A DNA stretch of 64,000 bases, taken from Planctomycetota bacterium (GTDB lineage Bacteria; Planctomycetota; UBA1135; UBA2386). The position numbers and the translations under genes are program-made. The stretch is from NCBI GenBank assembly GCA_014192625.1, contig BJHM01000001.1, forward strand, positions 1 through 64,000. The letters are read 5' to 3'. Shown here piece after piece: positions 44,901 to 52,540 of this stretch; the stretch's first letter is position 1, and each line of letters opens with the position of its first letter. The notes beneath the pieces were generated by a model. That model was not told the origin of the DNA. It worked only from the letters and a program-made list of their open reading frames with translations, and searched no databases.

Positions 44901-45776
44901 GCCACGCAACAAAAGGTCTTTGGTGCCCGCCGCGTCCGCCGCGGCGTTCACATGGTCGCCGAACAACGCGACCACGTCGGGTAGCAGCAGTGATCGCGTT
45001 GGGCGACCAGCGCCGCCGATCAAAAACTCGAGCGCTGCTTGTGCATCCGGGAAGCGTCGCTGCGGTTCGCGCTGAAGGCAGCGATCGAGAAACGCTGGCA
45101 AGGGTTCGGGGAACTCGTTCGCCAGAACGTCCGCAGCTTGCCAAAAAGTCTTGCCCGGGAACGAGCGCAGGAAGTGCGCAAGTTGCAGCGGGTTTTTTTT
45201 GGGCCAAAGTGCAGCGACCAACACCGCACCCAACGAGAACAGGTCGCTGCGCGGACCGGGGGTGCCAGCGAGCAGCAACTCGGGAGCGGCGTAGAAAAAC
45301 GTGCCGCCAATACTCCGCTTGCCATTGCGCACGGCGAGGCCGAAGTCGAGCAGATGTACCTTGCCATCCTCGGCGAGTACGAGGTTGGCCGGTTTGAGAT
45401 CCAGATGGAGTACGCCGCGCAAGTGCACGAAGGCGAGCACTTCGAGCACCTGTCGCGCGACGGATAGCGCGAGTTCGCGGGTGAGCGGCAGGCAGGCCGA
45501 CAGCGGTTTGCCGCGCGCAAACTCGCGCAGCCAAAAGGCGCGGCCATCGGCCAAGTGGCCGACTTCGAGGATTATCGGGATGGCAGGATGCCGCAGCGAT
45601 TGCAGCAGCGAGGCCTCGGCGGCCGTCGACTCGCCGTCCAATACCTTGCCGACCATTTCGCGGCCGGTGCTGAGTTCGCGCAGCAGCGCAGAGGCACCTT
45701 CGCCGCCGGAGAATGTTTGCCGGACCTCGAATCGTCCGTTGAACGCCTCGATTGGGAAGGTCGCGGGGCTGGTCAC
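41904..45776 (-). CDS. Ser/Thr kinase - TPR - GAF - sigma54 activator - Fis HTH fusion protein
   Basis: 1290 residues from a GTG at 45776 that overlaps the methyltransferase stop (GTGA). Kinase domain (1-270): Gly-rich loop FSGGEGASA, Lys44, HLDLKPANL (Asp126), DFGLA (144-148). A long TPR-like helical region (about 430-790) and a GAF-like domain (about 800-950) follow. The sigma54 AAA+ domain has Walker A GETGTGKE (about 995), GSFTGA (about 1043; a variant of GAFTGA that contacts sigma54) and GGTLFLDEVGD. It ends in a Fis-type HTH (TEAAKMLGISRTSLYGKL). It should activate sigma54 promoters in response to a kinase/TPR/GAF-sensed signal; targets unknown. Confidence 0.93.
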   Translation of the reverse strand: MTSPATFPIEAFNGRFEVRQTFSGGEGASALLRELSTGREMVGKVLDGESTAAEASLLQSLRHPAIPIILEVGHLADGRAFWLREFARGKPLSACLPLTRELALSVARQVLEVLAFVHLRGVLHLDLKPANLVLAEDGKVHLLDFGLAVRNGKRSIGGTFFYAAPELLLAGTPGPRSDLFSLGAVLVAALWPKKNPLQLAHFLRSFPGKTFWQAADVLANEFPEPLPAFLDRCLQREPQRRFPDAQAALEFLIGGAGRPTRSLLLPDVVALFGDHVNAAADAAGTKDLLLRGGTDHERELLAIHLLCTRRDVQRWVPGDSFVRIIRNGEPAIPVMVPAINAKQLEPFASEVLGLAADTAHVACKHLLANSAPTATDIGALLLAHADAGLIVPSGAHWGWPQAAQGRLTVPPPHSHGPITKELLLTLATAGFGDAAIARFAEAAQVASVVQELALRTALVRGLIAAGEPARALPFCIDLPVERTQVLLDLGRVADATACLPQAATAAEASTDNNTKTVFALVGARLQLARGEAAAALAELEARFDDAAPVAVKQTKAALLEIVGRGTEARTLLTLILPAIPANHAPYLRAASLTALGHAERRLNNLTEARTHFEDARELLLKLGHARHAATAALNLGLVAKDQHRFDDALDHIRQARSLYQHVDDRQGMQIAEANLGSVALAQGDLIEAEHRLRTAGQALFALGAHGAAAHANVLLARTLALQARGDEARGILNQLDAQSAARLAPEITQIAGLLRAADQPAAPTEKTNPPIQVETVLDPLTPSRELFRTFLAVNRRLAQESDLEKSMVYLLDAAITLTGGREGYLLVLRPDGLQREFQSGNMGGAAGQAFSRSLANRAIQQRRSLTSEEGLADRELQEMPSIRNLQVRSAVCAPFRSASNAEGAIYVEHAGRAGVFSESDKQSLEVLADQAAIAVDRMLHAELLTKELEYSRRELAVADRSVHRNTGTLIGNSKIMKDLRQQILKIGPLDMAVLILGETGTGKELVARAIHSASKHSKGPFVAENCSALPAELMERELFGHVTGSFTGADRDRPGLLELASGGTLFLDEVGDMSPALQSKLLRALQEKYIRRIGSQESIAVDLRVLAATNKDLRAMVQHGEFREDLYYRLAAIELLVPPLRDRERDAEFLALHFVERMCKQQGIRRTMQPLAMQELEAYRWPGNVRELEHVVARAFLLTEGDSITTFHLPRPAAPTTVTSALMEQAVTAIVTASSTEWPAITLAEAERRTILAVMQACHGKKTEAAKMLGISRTSLYGKLRHIEPEKPTT

Positions 45777-46441
45777 TTCGCTGGGTCGCGGGTGAACAGT
45801 CCGACCACGTGGCCGGAGCCGATCAAGAACAGGGGCTTTGCTGCCTGCTGGCGGAAGCCAAGTTCGGTGGCGATTGCGCGGACGCGATCGTTGACCATTA
45901 CATTTTTCGGCTTCTTCCCAGTCAACATCGTGCGGAGTTGGCGCAGCCTGTTTTTAAGCGACGACGCAGAGAACCAAGTGACGACCACCGCCTGGTTCGA
46001 GACGCGGAACAGTTCGCGCAGGTGACGTTCGCGCAGTTCTTGGGTTTCGAGGTGATGCGACAGGCGAAAGCTCAGCGCGACCTCGACGCTGCGGTCGGGC
46101 AGCGGGATTTCTAGCGCCGAGCAGCGCATGTGACCGTGCGCGTCTTTGCTGCTGTCCTTACGGCTCAGTGACACCATCGAAAACGACCAGTCGGCCTCGA
46201 TCAGGCGCTTGCATCGTTGCTGCAGAAAACCCGACAGCCGGCCATGACCACAAGGCAGGTCGAGGATCGATTCGACCAGGCCAATCGTTTGGAAGTAGCG
46301 CGACAACAGCGCGCGCTCGCGCCGGTCGGACCACTTCCGGTGCAGCTTGTTTTGGTAGTCGGCGCGGTATGCAGCAGCGCCGCGGTTGCTGTTGTAGTTC
46401 TGCAGCTTGCTTTGCTGCATCGGTGTGTGGACGTCGGTCAT
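45773..46441 (-). CDS. Class I SAM-dependent methyltransferase
   Basis: 222 residues. Motif I is ILDLPCGHGRLSGFL (about 59-73); ADWSFSMV is the acidic-loop region and LSFRLSHHLETQEL the motif IV area. It ends inside the start of the kinase-sigma54 gene and follows the WaaP-like gene by 5 bases, so it is part of the same coupled unit. Small-molecule or lipid methyltransferases look like this; substrate unknown. Confidence 0.82.
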   Translation of the reverse strand: MTDVHTPMQQSKLQNYNSNRGAAAYRADYQNKLHRKWSDRRERALLSRYFQTIGLVESILDLPCGHGRLSGFLQQRCKRLIEADWSFSMVSLSRKDSSKDAHGHMRCSALEIPLPDRSVEVALSFRLSHHLETQELRERHLRELFRVSNQAVVVTWFSASSLKNRLRQLRTMLTGKKPKNVMVNDRVRAIATELGFRQQAAKPLFLIGSGHVVGLFTRDPAK

Positions 46442-46446
46442 CAGGC

Positions 46447-47232
46447 TCAGCTCGTGGGTGACTTGCGTGGAGCTTTTAGGATATAGGTCCGCAACGCCAT
46501 GACGAGATTCTTCCTAGCGCGTTGGCATAACGGATGCCTGCGCGCGAGATCGCGCCACAGTTGTTGTGTCTTCGGGCGGTCGTTTTGGGAGTAGGCGAGC
46601 AGGCTGCGGAAGCGTTCGGGGCGTGACATCTCACGGCACCGACTTTTGCTCGCACACGCGTCGAACAGGTCGATCAAGGAAGTCGCGCGCGGCACCTTGC
46701 CGGGGAAGATGATCGCGGCAGGTAGATCGCAAAGCAGGAGGCGCGGGCCCGTGGCGGTGGCCTGCACGATCACGTTGCGCGGCATGGCTGTGCACCACAA
46801 CAGGCCGGCATCGTGTGCTGTGCGCAGCAACTCGCCGAGCAGGACGATCAGTTGCCGCCGCCGCAGTGGCTGGTTCACATTTGCGCTGAGTGCCTGTTTT
46901 AGTGTCGTGGTGTCGGGCACGTTGCGGGTGACGAGCGTCGAGGTGTGGGCAAAGCCCAGACGGCGGTGCGCGCTGTATCCGACTGGTGGTGTGCAGGGCA
47001 GCGACCGTTCGACCGCCAGAAGCAGATTTACATGCTCGCGTTCGGCGCGGGTCCTTCGCAAGAACGTCTGGAGCAGCCGCAGGCCTCGGTTGCGGTAGAC
47101 CTTGCGGACCAAGATGTCTCTGCCAGTGCCAATCCGTTCCACCCGCGCCGCCGGTTCGTCTTTCAACACTTCGCAGCGATCGCGCGCGAGGCGTTCGAGG
47201 TCAATGCCTTTTGCTGCTTCTGCGTTGCGCAT
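46447..47232 (-). CDS. WaaP/InaA (LPS kinase)-like protein, probable pseudokinase
   Basis: About 261 residues from ATG 47232; a GTG at 47301, overlapping the upstream gene, is the alternative start. Fold features remain: Lys44 (LVRKVYRN), Glu66 (REHVNLL), a helical hinge, and CDLPAA (Asp169) for metal. However, the catalytic loop, normally G-x-x-H-x-D-L-x-x-x-N, reads GLLWCTAMPRN: spacing is exact but His is Trp and the catalytic Asp is Thr148, with the Asn kept. It is therefore probably inactive or uses another mechanism. WaaP-type kinases act on LPS core at the inner membrane; a binding or regulatory role is possible here. Confidence 0.75.
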   Translation of the reverse strand: MRNAEAAKGIDLERLARDRCEVLKDEPAARVERIGTGRDILVRKVYRNRGLRLLQTFLRRTRAEREHVNLLLAVERSLPCTPPVGYSAHRRLGFAHTSTLVTRNVPDTTTLKQALSANVNQPLRRRQLIVLLGELLRTAHDAGLLWCTAMPRNVIVQATATGPRLLLCDLPAAIIFPGKVPRATSLIDLFDACASKSRCREMSRPERFRSLLAYSQNDRPKTQQLWRDLARRHPLCQRARKNLVMALRTYILKAPRKSPTS

Positions 47233-47260
47233 GCTGGACGGGCCTGATGCTCGGTTGCGA

Positions 47261-48109
47261 CTACCGTGAAGAGCCCTTGCGCGAATCTCGGACAAGCTCA
47301 CGCTGGATTTGAGTCAGCAGTGGCGTCACTGGCCATTTGCCGCGTGGTACGGAGTTGACCAGGTTGGTGAACATCAGCGGGTGCTCGACCTTGGGCATGC
47401 GGAGTTCGAGTGACAAACGCACGCTGCGCACGGCGAGCACTTCGGCGGGGAACAGCATCATTCCTGGTTCTTCAAAGCTCGCTGGCTCGTCCGGTTTGCT
47501 CTGGGTGCTGTTGAGGTGGTGATCGAGTAGGATCGCCAGTCGGCGCGCGAGCAGCGAAGGGTCGTCGTGGAAACTCAGCAACACATCGCCGTAGATGCCA
47601 AGGCGCGGTGTCACCACGGGCCGCTCGCCTGCGCGGATGTTGAGCAGTTCGCGCATGAACATTGGATACGCATCGTGCTCGCCAAAGCACGCGTCGGGCA
47701 GGGTGCGAAATGCTTCGAAGAGCAGTTCACCCTCGCCATCGTCGAGCGACAAGCCGAGCGCGCAGCAGTTGGCGGCCTGCAATACGGGAAGGTCGGGCAC
47801 GCTGCCTTGGCGCGTCAACTTGATCACGCGCTTTGCGCGGATCAGTAATGCGGTGCGCTGAAATGCAACGCCCAGCCGGACGTCATCCCAGCCGAGCAAG
47901 TCATTGCGCAGCACACTCGCCTCGCCGCTGCCCAAATGCCAAGTGCCGAGCATCCACGCGCCGATCGCCAACTGGGTGGTCCGCCTGCTATCTGCCAGCG
48001 CCGCCTCGATCTGCTGGATTTGCCCGTCCCGATAGTAACGGGCGGTTGCGGGTTTGTCGGCCCAGTCGAGGAGTTGGCGCTCGAGGGTGGTCGGGTTGTT
48101 CGAGGCCAT
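47261..48109 (-). CDS. Conserved-looking protein of unknown function, first gene of the regulator operon
   Basis: About 282 residues from ATG 48109 (MASNNPTTLERQLLDW); the frame is open 28 codons further upstream. No signal peptide or membrane helix. Mostly helical N-terminal half (IQQIEAALADSRRTTQLAIGAWMLG), a central FGEHDAYPMFMRELLNI block, and a late MMLFPAEVLAVRSVRLSLELRMP strand. I do not recognise the family. It is translated from the same message as the WaaP-like, methyltransferase and kinase-sigma54 genes and diverges from the DUF1028 gene. Confidence 0.72.
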   Translation of the reverse strand: MASNNPTTLERQLLDWADKPATARYYRDGQIQQIEAALADSRRTTQLAIGAWMLGTWHLGSGEASVLRNDLLGWDDVRLGVAFQRTALLIRAKRVIKLTRQGSVPDLPVLQAANCCALGLSLDDGEGELLFEAFRTLPDACFGEHDAYPMFMRELLNIRAGERPVVTPRLGIYGDVLLSFHDDPSLLARRLAILLDHHLNSTQSKPDEPASFEEPGMMLFPAEVLAVRSVRLSLELRMPKVEHPLMFTNLVNSVPRGKWPVTPLLTQIQRELVRDSRKGSSR

Positions 48110-48196
48110 CGAGGGGAGGATGGTGGGGCAGCGATGGCACAACGTCAAGACGTCGACGCGACGTTCCGCGCGCAATGCGCTACCATTTGGCAACTC

Positions 48197-49774
48197 ATGG
48201 ACCGGCTACGCCTAATCGTTGTTTTGTTCGTCACCGCGCTGTTGACCGGCACGCTCAATGCCACGTGGTCAATCATCCTGATCAACACCCGCACCGGGGA
48301 GATCGCGATTGGTTCGGCAACCTGCTTGGCCGGCTTCGATCTGCAGAATGCGGCATCGTTGGTCCTCGTCGGTCGCGGTGCTGCTGCAGCGCAATCCTTT
48401 GTGGATGACACCGGCCTTAACCGGATGCTGATCTTTGCCAACCTGCAGGCGGGGACCGACCCGGCGCAGATTCTCACGCTGCTGGCGGCGCAGGACGTTG
48501 CGCACCAGACGCGGCAATACGGCATCGTCGATGTGCAGGGCCGCAGGATCGGATTTACTGGCAATCAGGCAGGTCCCTGGGCCGGGCACCTCACGGGGCA
48601 GGCTGGCACGATTGTCTACGCGATCCAAGGCAACGTGCTGACCGGTCAAGCGGTTTGCACGGCAGCGGAGACCGCGGTTCGCAATGCGACTGGCGACATG
48701 CTGGCGAAGTTGATGGCTGGGATGGAAGCGGCGCGCTCGATGGGGGGCGATGGTCGCTGCTCGTGTTCCGCGGGCAACCCGCCGGGCTGTGGCGCACCGC
48801 CCGCGACCTTCACCAAGTCGGCGCACATCGGCTACATGCTGGTCGCGCGCCCGGGGGACATCGACGGCACCTGTGACGGCGTCGCTGGTTGCGCGAATGG
48901 CCGCTACTACTTCAACACCAATATTGCTGGGCAGACCAGCACTACGCCAGACCCGGTCTATCAGCTTCGCACCGCCTATCTAAACTTCCGCCTGCAACAG
49001 ACACTGCGGCCGGATCACTTCATGTCGCAGTGTTCGCTTGAGCCGCCGACTTTGCTTGCCGACGGCAGCACGCGCGCTGAGTTACGGATCGTGCTGAATG
49101 ATTGGCGCGGCAGCCACATTCCATTTGGCGGCGCATCGGTTGTGGTGACGCCGGTTGCAGGCAACTCGGCGCAGGTGGCGATTGGCAGCGTCGTGGATCA
49201 TGGCGATGGCAGTTACACCGTGCCGATCGGTCCCAGCACCACGCTCGGCTTCGCCAAACTGCGCGTAGTCGTAAATGACGGGCAAGGCCCAGTGCAGATC
49301 GGGCCGATGCCTGAGATCACAGTCAACAACGAAGGGCTGTGGCTCTCGCGCACCAACCTCGACGTGACGGCGGGCGATGGCTTTGATGCAGTCCTAAATG
49401 GAGGGCAGCAGCACGCGGGGGAGCTGGCGATTTTGCTCGCGTCTGCGTCCGGTTCGACGCCGGGGTTGTTGTTGTCGGGTGGCTTGCTGCTGCCGTTGAA
49501 CCCGGACCTGCTGACGCTGCTGATGGTGGACTGGGCTGCTTCGGGCACGGCGCCAAATCTCTACGGCAACCTCGATGCACAAGGCCGCCGCCGGTCGGCG
49601 CTGCAGGTTCCTGCGGGGGCGCTGCGGTTCTTGCGGGGTGGCAGGCTATACCTTGCATGGGCCACGCTTGACCCGATCAACTTTACTAGCAACCCGGCAG
49701 TGTTAGAGGCAGGCTATACCTTGCATGGGCCACGCTTGACCCGATCAACTTTACTAGCAACCCGGCAGTGTTAG
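48197..49774 (+). CDS. Secreted DUF1028 (Ntn-hydrolase-like) protein with frameshifted C-terminus
   Basis: 525 residues from ATG 48197. A signal peptide (LRLIVVLFVTALLTGTLNA) precedes ATWSIILINTRTGEIAIG, the DUF1028 start, which places a Thr at the mature N-terminus as in Ntn-type folds. The DUF1028 domain runs to about residue 250; a beta-sandwich region with an Ig-like look follows. The last ~20 codons are read in a shifted frame because of a 68-bp tandem duplication; without it the protein would end in NPAVLELR. Function of DUF1028 is unknown; the protein is exported. Confidence 0.82.
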   Translation: MDRLRLIVVLFVTALLTGTLNATWSIILINTRTGEIAIGSATCLAGFDLQNAASLVLVGRGAAAAQSFVDDTGLNRMLIFANLQAGTDPAQILTLLAAQDVAHQTRQYGIVDVQGRRIGFTGNQAGPWAGHLTGQAGTIVYAIQGNVLTGQAVCTAAETAVRNATGDMLAKLMAGMEAARSMGGDGRCSCSAGNPPGCGAPPATFTKSAHIGYMLVARPGDIDGTCDGVAGCANGRYYFNTNIAGQTSTTPDPVYQLRTAYLNFRLQQTLRPDHFMSQCSLEPPTLLADGSTRAELRIVLNDWRGSHIPFGGASVVVTPVAGNSAQVAIGSVVDHGDGSYTVPIGPSTTLGFAKLRVVVNDGQGPVQIGPMPEITVNNEGLWLSRTNLDVTAGDGFDAVLNGGQQHAGELAILLASASGSTPGLLLSGGLLLPLNPDLLTLLMVDWAASGTAPNLYGNLDAQGRRRSALQVPAGALRFLRGGRLYLAWATLDPINFTSNPAVLEAGYTLHGPRLTRSTLLATRQC

Positions 49775-49775
49775 A
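49640..49775 (+). repeat. Perfect 68-bp tandem duplication at the end of the DUF1028 gene
   Basis: Copy 1 spans 49640-49707 and copy 2 49708-49775, identical throughout. 68 is not a multiple of three, so the second copy is read in another frame and gives the present C-terminus (AGYTLHGPRLTRS...). It could be a recent mutation or an assembly error. Confidence 0.97.
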
Positions 49776-49917
49776 GCTGCGCTGAGTTAGTTCTGGGCGC
49801 CGAGCAGTGGTGTATTCTGGCCGCTGCCGCAAAGGGCAACCTAAACTTTCCTTGGTTAGTGCCTAGACTCGGCAAATACTCTGCCAAAACGAATCGCTCA
49901 CTACGGGCACCCAGCAC

Positions 49918-50517
49918 ATGCAAATAACTGTGATCGTTCTCGCCGCCGCGCTGTGCGGCATCGCTGTGACACATTCTATCGCACCGCCTGTGCCCCAAGA
50001 ATGGCAGGTTGATGGGGCGCACAGCAGTGTGGTGTTCAAGGTAAAGCACGTCAACGCGACGTGGTTCTATGGCACGTTTGCGAATGTGACGGGCGCAGTT
50101 GCGCTCGATGCCGATGCAGCACAATGCAAGTTTGCCGTGACCATCGCTGCCGACAGCATCGACACGCGCAACGATGATCGCAACAAGCACCTGAAGGGCC
50201 CGGATTTCTTCGACGTGAAGCAGTATGCGACGATCGCCTTCAAAAGCTCAAAGGTGAAGGTGGACGGCGACAGCTATCTGGTCGATGGCGAACTCAACAT
50301 GCATGGCGTTCGGCGGCCACTGCAGGTGACAATCGCAAAGACTGGCGAGAGCGACTCCATGGGTAAGCGGGTCGGCTTTGAGACGACATTCACGATCAAG
50401 CGCAGTGACTTTGGGATGACCTATGGCCTAGCGAAGAACGGGATCGGTGACGAAGTCGCGCTGACGATTGCCATTGAGTGCATAACGCCAGAGAAGGCCG
50501 AGCAGTCTGGCAAGTAG
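49918..50517 (+). CDS. YceI family periplasmic lipid-binding-like protein
   Basis: 199 residues with a signal peptide (ITVIVLAAALCGIAVTHS). The YceI/lipocalin-like barrel is recognised from WQVDGAHSSVVFKVKHV at its start, SIDTRNDDRNKHLKGPDFFDV in the middle, LTMHG-like GELNMHGVRRPL and FTIKRSDFGMTYG at the end. Family members bind isoprenoids or other amphiphiles in the periplasm. It lies 20 bases upstream of a membrane protein gene on the same strand, so the two are probably co-transcribed. Confidence 0.92.
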   Translation: MQITVIVLAAALCGIAVTHSIAPPVPQEWQVDGAHSSVVFKVKHVNATWFYGTFANVTGAVALDADAAQCKFAVTIAADSIDTRNDDRNKHLKGPDFFDVKQYATIAFKSSKVKVDGDSYLVDGELNMHGVRRPLQVTIAKTGESDSMGKRVGFETTFTIKRSDFGMTYGLAKNGIGDEVALTIAIECITPEKAEQSGK

Positions 50518-50537
50518 CAGAAGGTTTTTGGTTGCCG

Positions 50538-51347
50538 ATGAAGGATGTGCTGTTCGCAGTGCTCTGTGGCGTGTTGCCAGCGGTGGCGGCGGCGTTGCTT
50601 TTGTTTGGTGTCGCTGGCAAGCGTTGTCTGGGACTCTCGATCGGCATCGCGCTGTTTGCGGCTTTTGGTTTGTTGGACCAGGTTTGGCCAATCCTGCCGC
50701 ATGAGCTTTACCAGGGCGGTAACCAGTATCAGCAATGGCTCTGCTGGAGCGCGGTCGTCGCTGGCCTGCTCGGTTTCGTCAGCGGCCCGGGTTGGTTTGT
50801 TGTGCCGATGAGCGTGCTGCTGATCGGCGCGGAGATCTGGCTCATGCTCACCAATCGGCGCGGCAGCATGGCGTTGCCGGAGACCGTGATCGTGCACGGG
50901 TTGGCCTTTGTGTTGATTACCACAACTTTTCTTGTGCTGCGTCGCATCGCCGAGCGGCGTGACGGGATCGGGATCGCCTTTGCGACCTGCGTGCTGATGA
51001 GCGTGGACGCGGGGTTGCTGGGGCTTGGCGGCAGTTGGCTGCTCGCGCAACTTGCCGGCACGACCGCTGCGGTGATGGCAACGGCAATGCTGACTGCGCT
51101 GTGGCACCGCCCCTTCTTCATGGGTGCGCCATCGATGCTCGCTGTCACAGTCGTGCACGGTGGCCTGCTGCTAGCGGGCTATTTTTTCAGTGATATGCGG
51201 GCCGAGGTCGCGGTGCTGGCAGCCGGTTCACCAGTGACCTTGTTGCTCGCCGGTGGCGGCGCGGGGCGTTCGGGCTGGCGCTTTGCCTGCGCGGTTTTGG
51301 CGATGAGTTCGGTGCTGTCCATCGCGGTGCTGCTTTCGTTGCGGTGA
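50538..51347 (+). CDS. Polytopic membrane protein of unknown function
   Basis: 269 residues from ATG 50538 (MKDVLFAVLCGVLP); the frame extends further upstream only into yceI. About eight hydrophobic helices alternate with short loops (e.g. LPAVAAALLLFGVAG, VIVHGLAFVLITTTFLVL, LSIAVLLSLR at the end). No charged transport motif or enzyme site is recognised. Together with YceI it may handle a small lipid-like ligand, but that is only context. Confidence 0.78.
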   Translation: MKDVLFAVLCGVLPAVAAALLLFGVAGKRCLGLSIGIALFAAFGLLDQVWPILPHELYQGGNQYQQWLCWSAVVAGLLGFVSGPGWFVVPMSVLLIGAEIWLMLTNRRGSMALPETVIVHGLAFVLITTTFLVLRRIAERRDGIGIAFATCVLMSVDAGLLGLGGSWLLAQLAGTTAAVMATAMLTALWHRPFFMGAPSMLAVTVVHGGLLLAGYFFSDMRAEVAVLAAGSPVTLLLAGGGAGRSGWRFACAVLAMSSVLSIAVLLSLR

Positions 51348-51508
51348 CCGCGCAAAATCCCTTCAACTTCCACGGGACATCGTCGTGTTCTTCGACCACA
51401 CTGTGCCTACCCCGTGCATCGGGTGGCGTGGGTATTTCCAGGTATGGAATATCACTTTGCGCGAGGTTGCTCGCGTGGCGTCGGCAGAGTTGATCGTGAG
51501 TTTGACCT

Positions 51509-52450
51509 ATGGTGGAACGAGTTGCAGACGCAGGCAGTGCTAAGCCGAGCACTCAGTCAGCGCTTGGGCCCCGCGGGCGCGGACTGTTTGGCCGGTTGTT
51601 AGATAGCGTGCGAAGTGTTCCTGCTGCGCGCCGCGAGGCCGTGACGATTGCGATTGCGAGCGGCAAGGGCGGCACAGGGAAGTCGTTCATCGCCACGTCA
51701 CTGGCCGTGCAACTGCACCGCCGCGGCTTGCGCACGACGCTCGTCGACTGCGATTTCGGCCTCGCGGTCGACCACCTGTTGCTCGGTGTGAAGCCTGTCC
51801 GGTCGCTGCAGCATCTGCTTGCCGGCCAAGCGACGTTGGCGGAAGTGGTCTGCGAGACTCCGTGCGGCCCCAAGTTGCTGCCCGGCGCCTCGGGCGTACG
51901 CAAGCTCGCGGCGATGAGCGACAAAAACCTGCTGACGCTGGCGAGAGAACTCGGTGCGCTGGCGCAACAGGAAGATGTTTTGGTGCTCGATCTCGGCGCA
52001 GGAATCGGGCCGGCGACGATGCTGACGATGCTGGCTGCGGATCACATTGTGATGGTCACACAGCCAGAAATCGCTGCGCTCGTCGATGCCTATGCCGTCG
52101 TGAAGTGTGTCACGCAGCTGCATCAGAAAGCTCAGTTTCATGTGCTGGTCAACCGGGCACTGACTGCTGGTCGCGGCGAGCAGGCCTACGAAAAGCTCAC
52201 CGAGGTCGCGCGTCAGCATGTTGGCATCAACCTCAATTTCTTAGGCGAAATGATCGAGGACCAGCGCATCGGCCAGCATCGCTTGGGTCAGTTGCCGCTG
52301 GTGGTCACGGATCCCACGGGCGCCACTGCGCGAGCGCTGGAGTTGGTGGTGCAGAGGCTCATGGTCTTGGCAGCTCCGCTTTTGCAACGCGAAGTTGCAG
52401 GTGATGCCGGCTTCGAGGCTCGGTTCCGCAACTTTCGCCTGTTCATCTGA
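51509..52450 (+). CDS. MinD/FlhG-like ParA-family ATPase
   Basis: 313 residues. The deviant Walker A SGKGGTGKS (51-59) with its signature Lys, DCDFGLAVDHLLLG, LVLDLGAGIG and VTQPEIAALVDAYAVVK match the FlhG (YlxH)/MinD branch, which places flagella or the division site using a membrane-bound ATPase dimer. It has an extra N-terminus (1-45) of low complexity. No flagellar or min genes are nearby, so its partner is unknown. The last residues (FRNFRLFI) could act as a short amphipathic end. Confidence 0.85.
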   Translation: MVERVADAGSAKPSTQSALGPRGRGLFGRLLDSVRSVPAARREAVTIAIASGKGGTGKSFIATSLAVQLHRRGLRTTLVDCDFGLAVDHLLLGVKPVRSLQHLLAGQATLAEVVCETPCGPKLLPGASGVRKLAAMSDKNLLTLARELGALAQQEDVLVLDLGAGIGPATMLTMLAADHIVMVTQPEIAALVDAYAVVKCVTQLHQKAQFHVLVNRALTAGRGEQAYEKLTEVARQHVGINLNFLGEMIEDQRIGQHRLGQLPLVVTDPTGATARALELVVQRLMVLAAPLLQREVAGDAGFEARFRNFRLFI

Positions 52451-52540
52451 TCCAAGCGTTCACGCCGGTTCCAAGGGGCCACCCGCGCGGCATGTTCTAT
52501 AGCGCAAAAAGCCTAGCTGGCCTGCTTTTATGGCGCGCGC

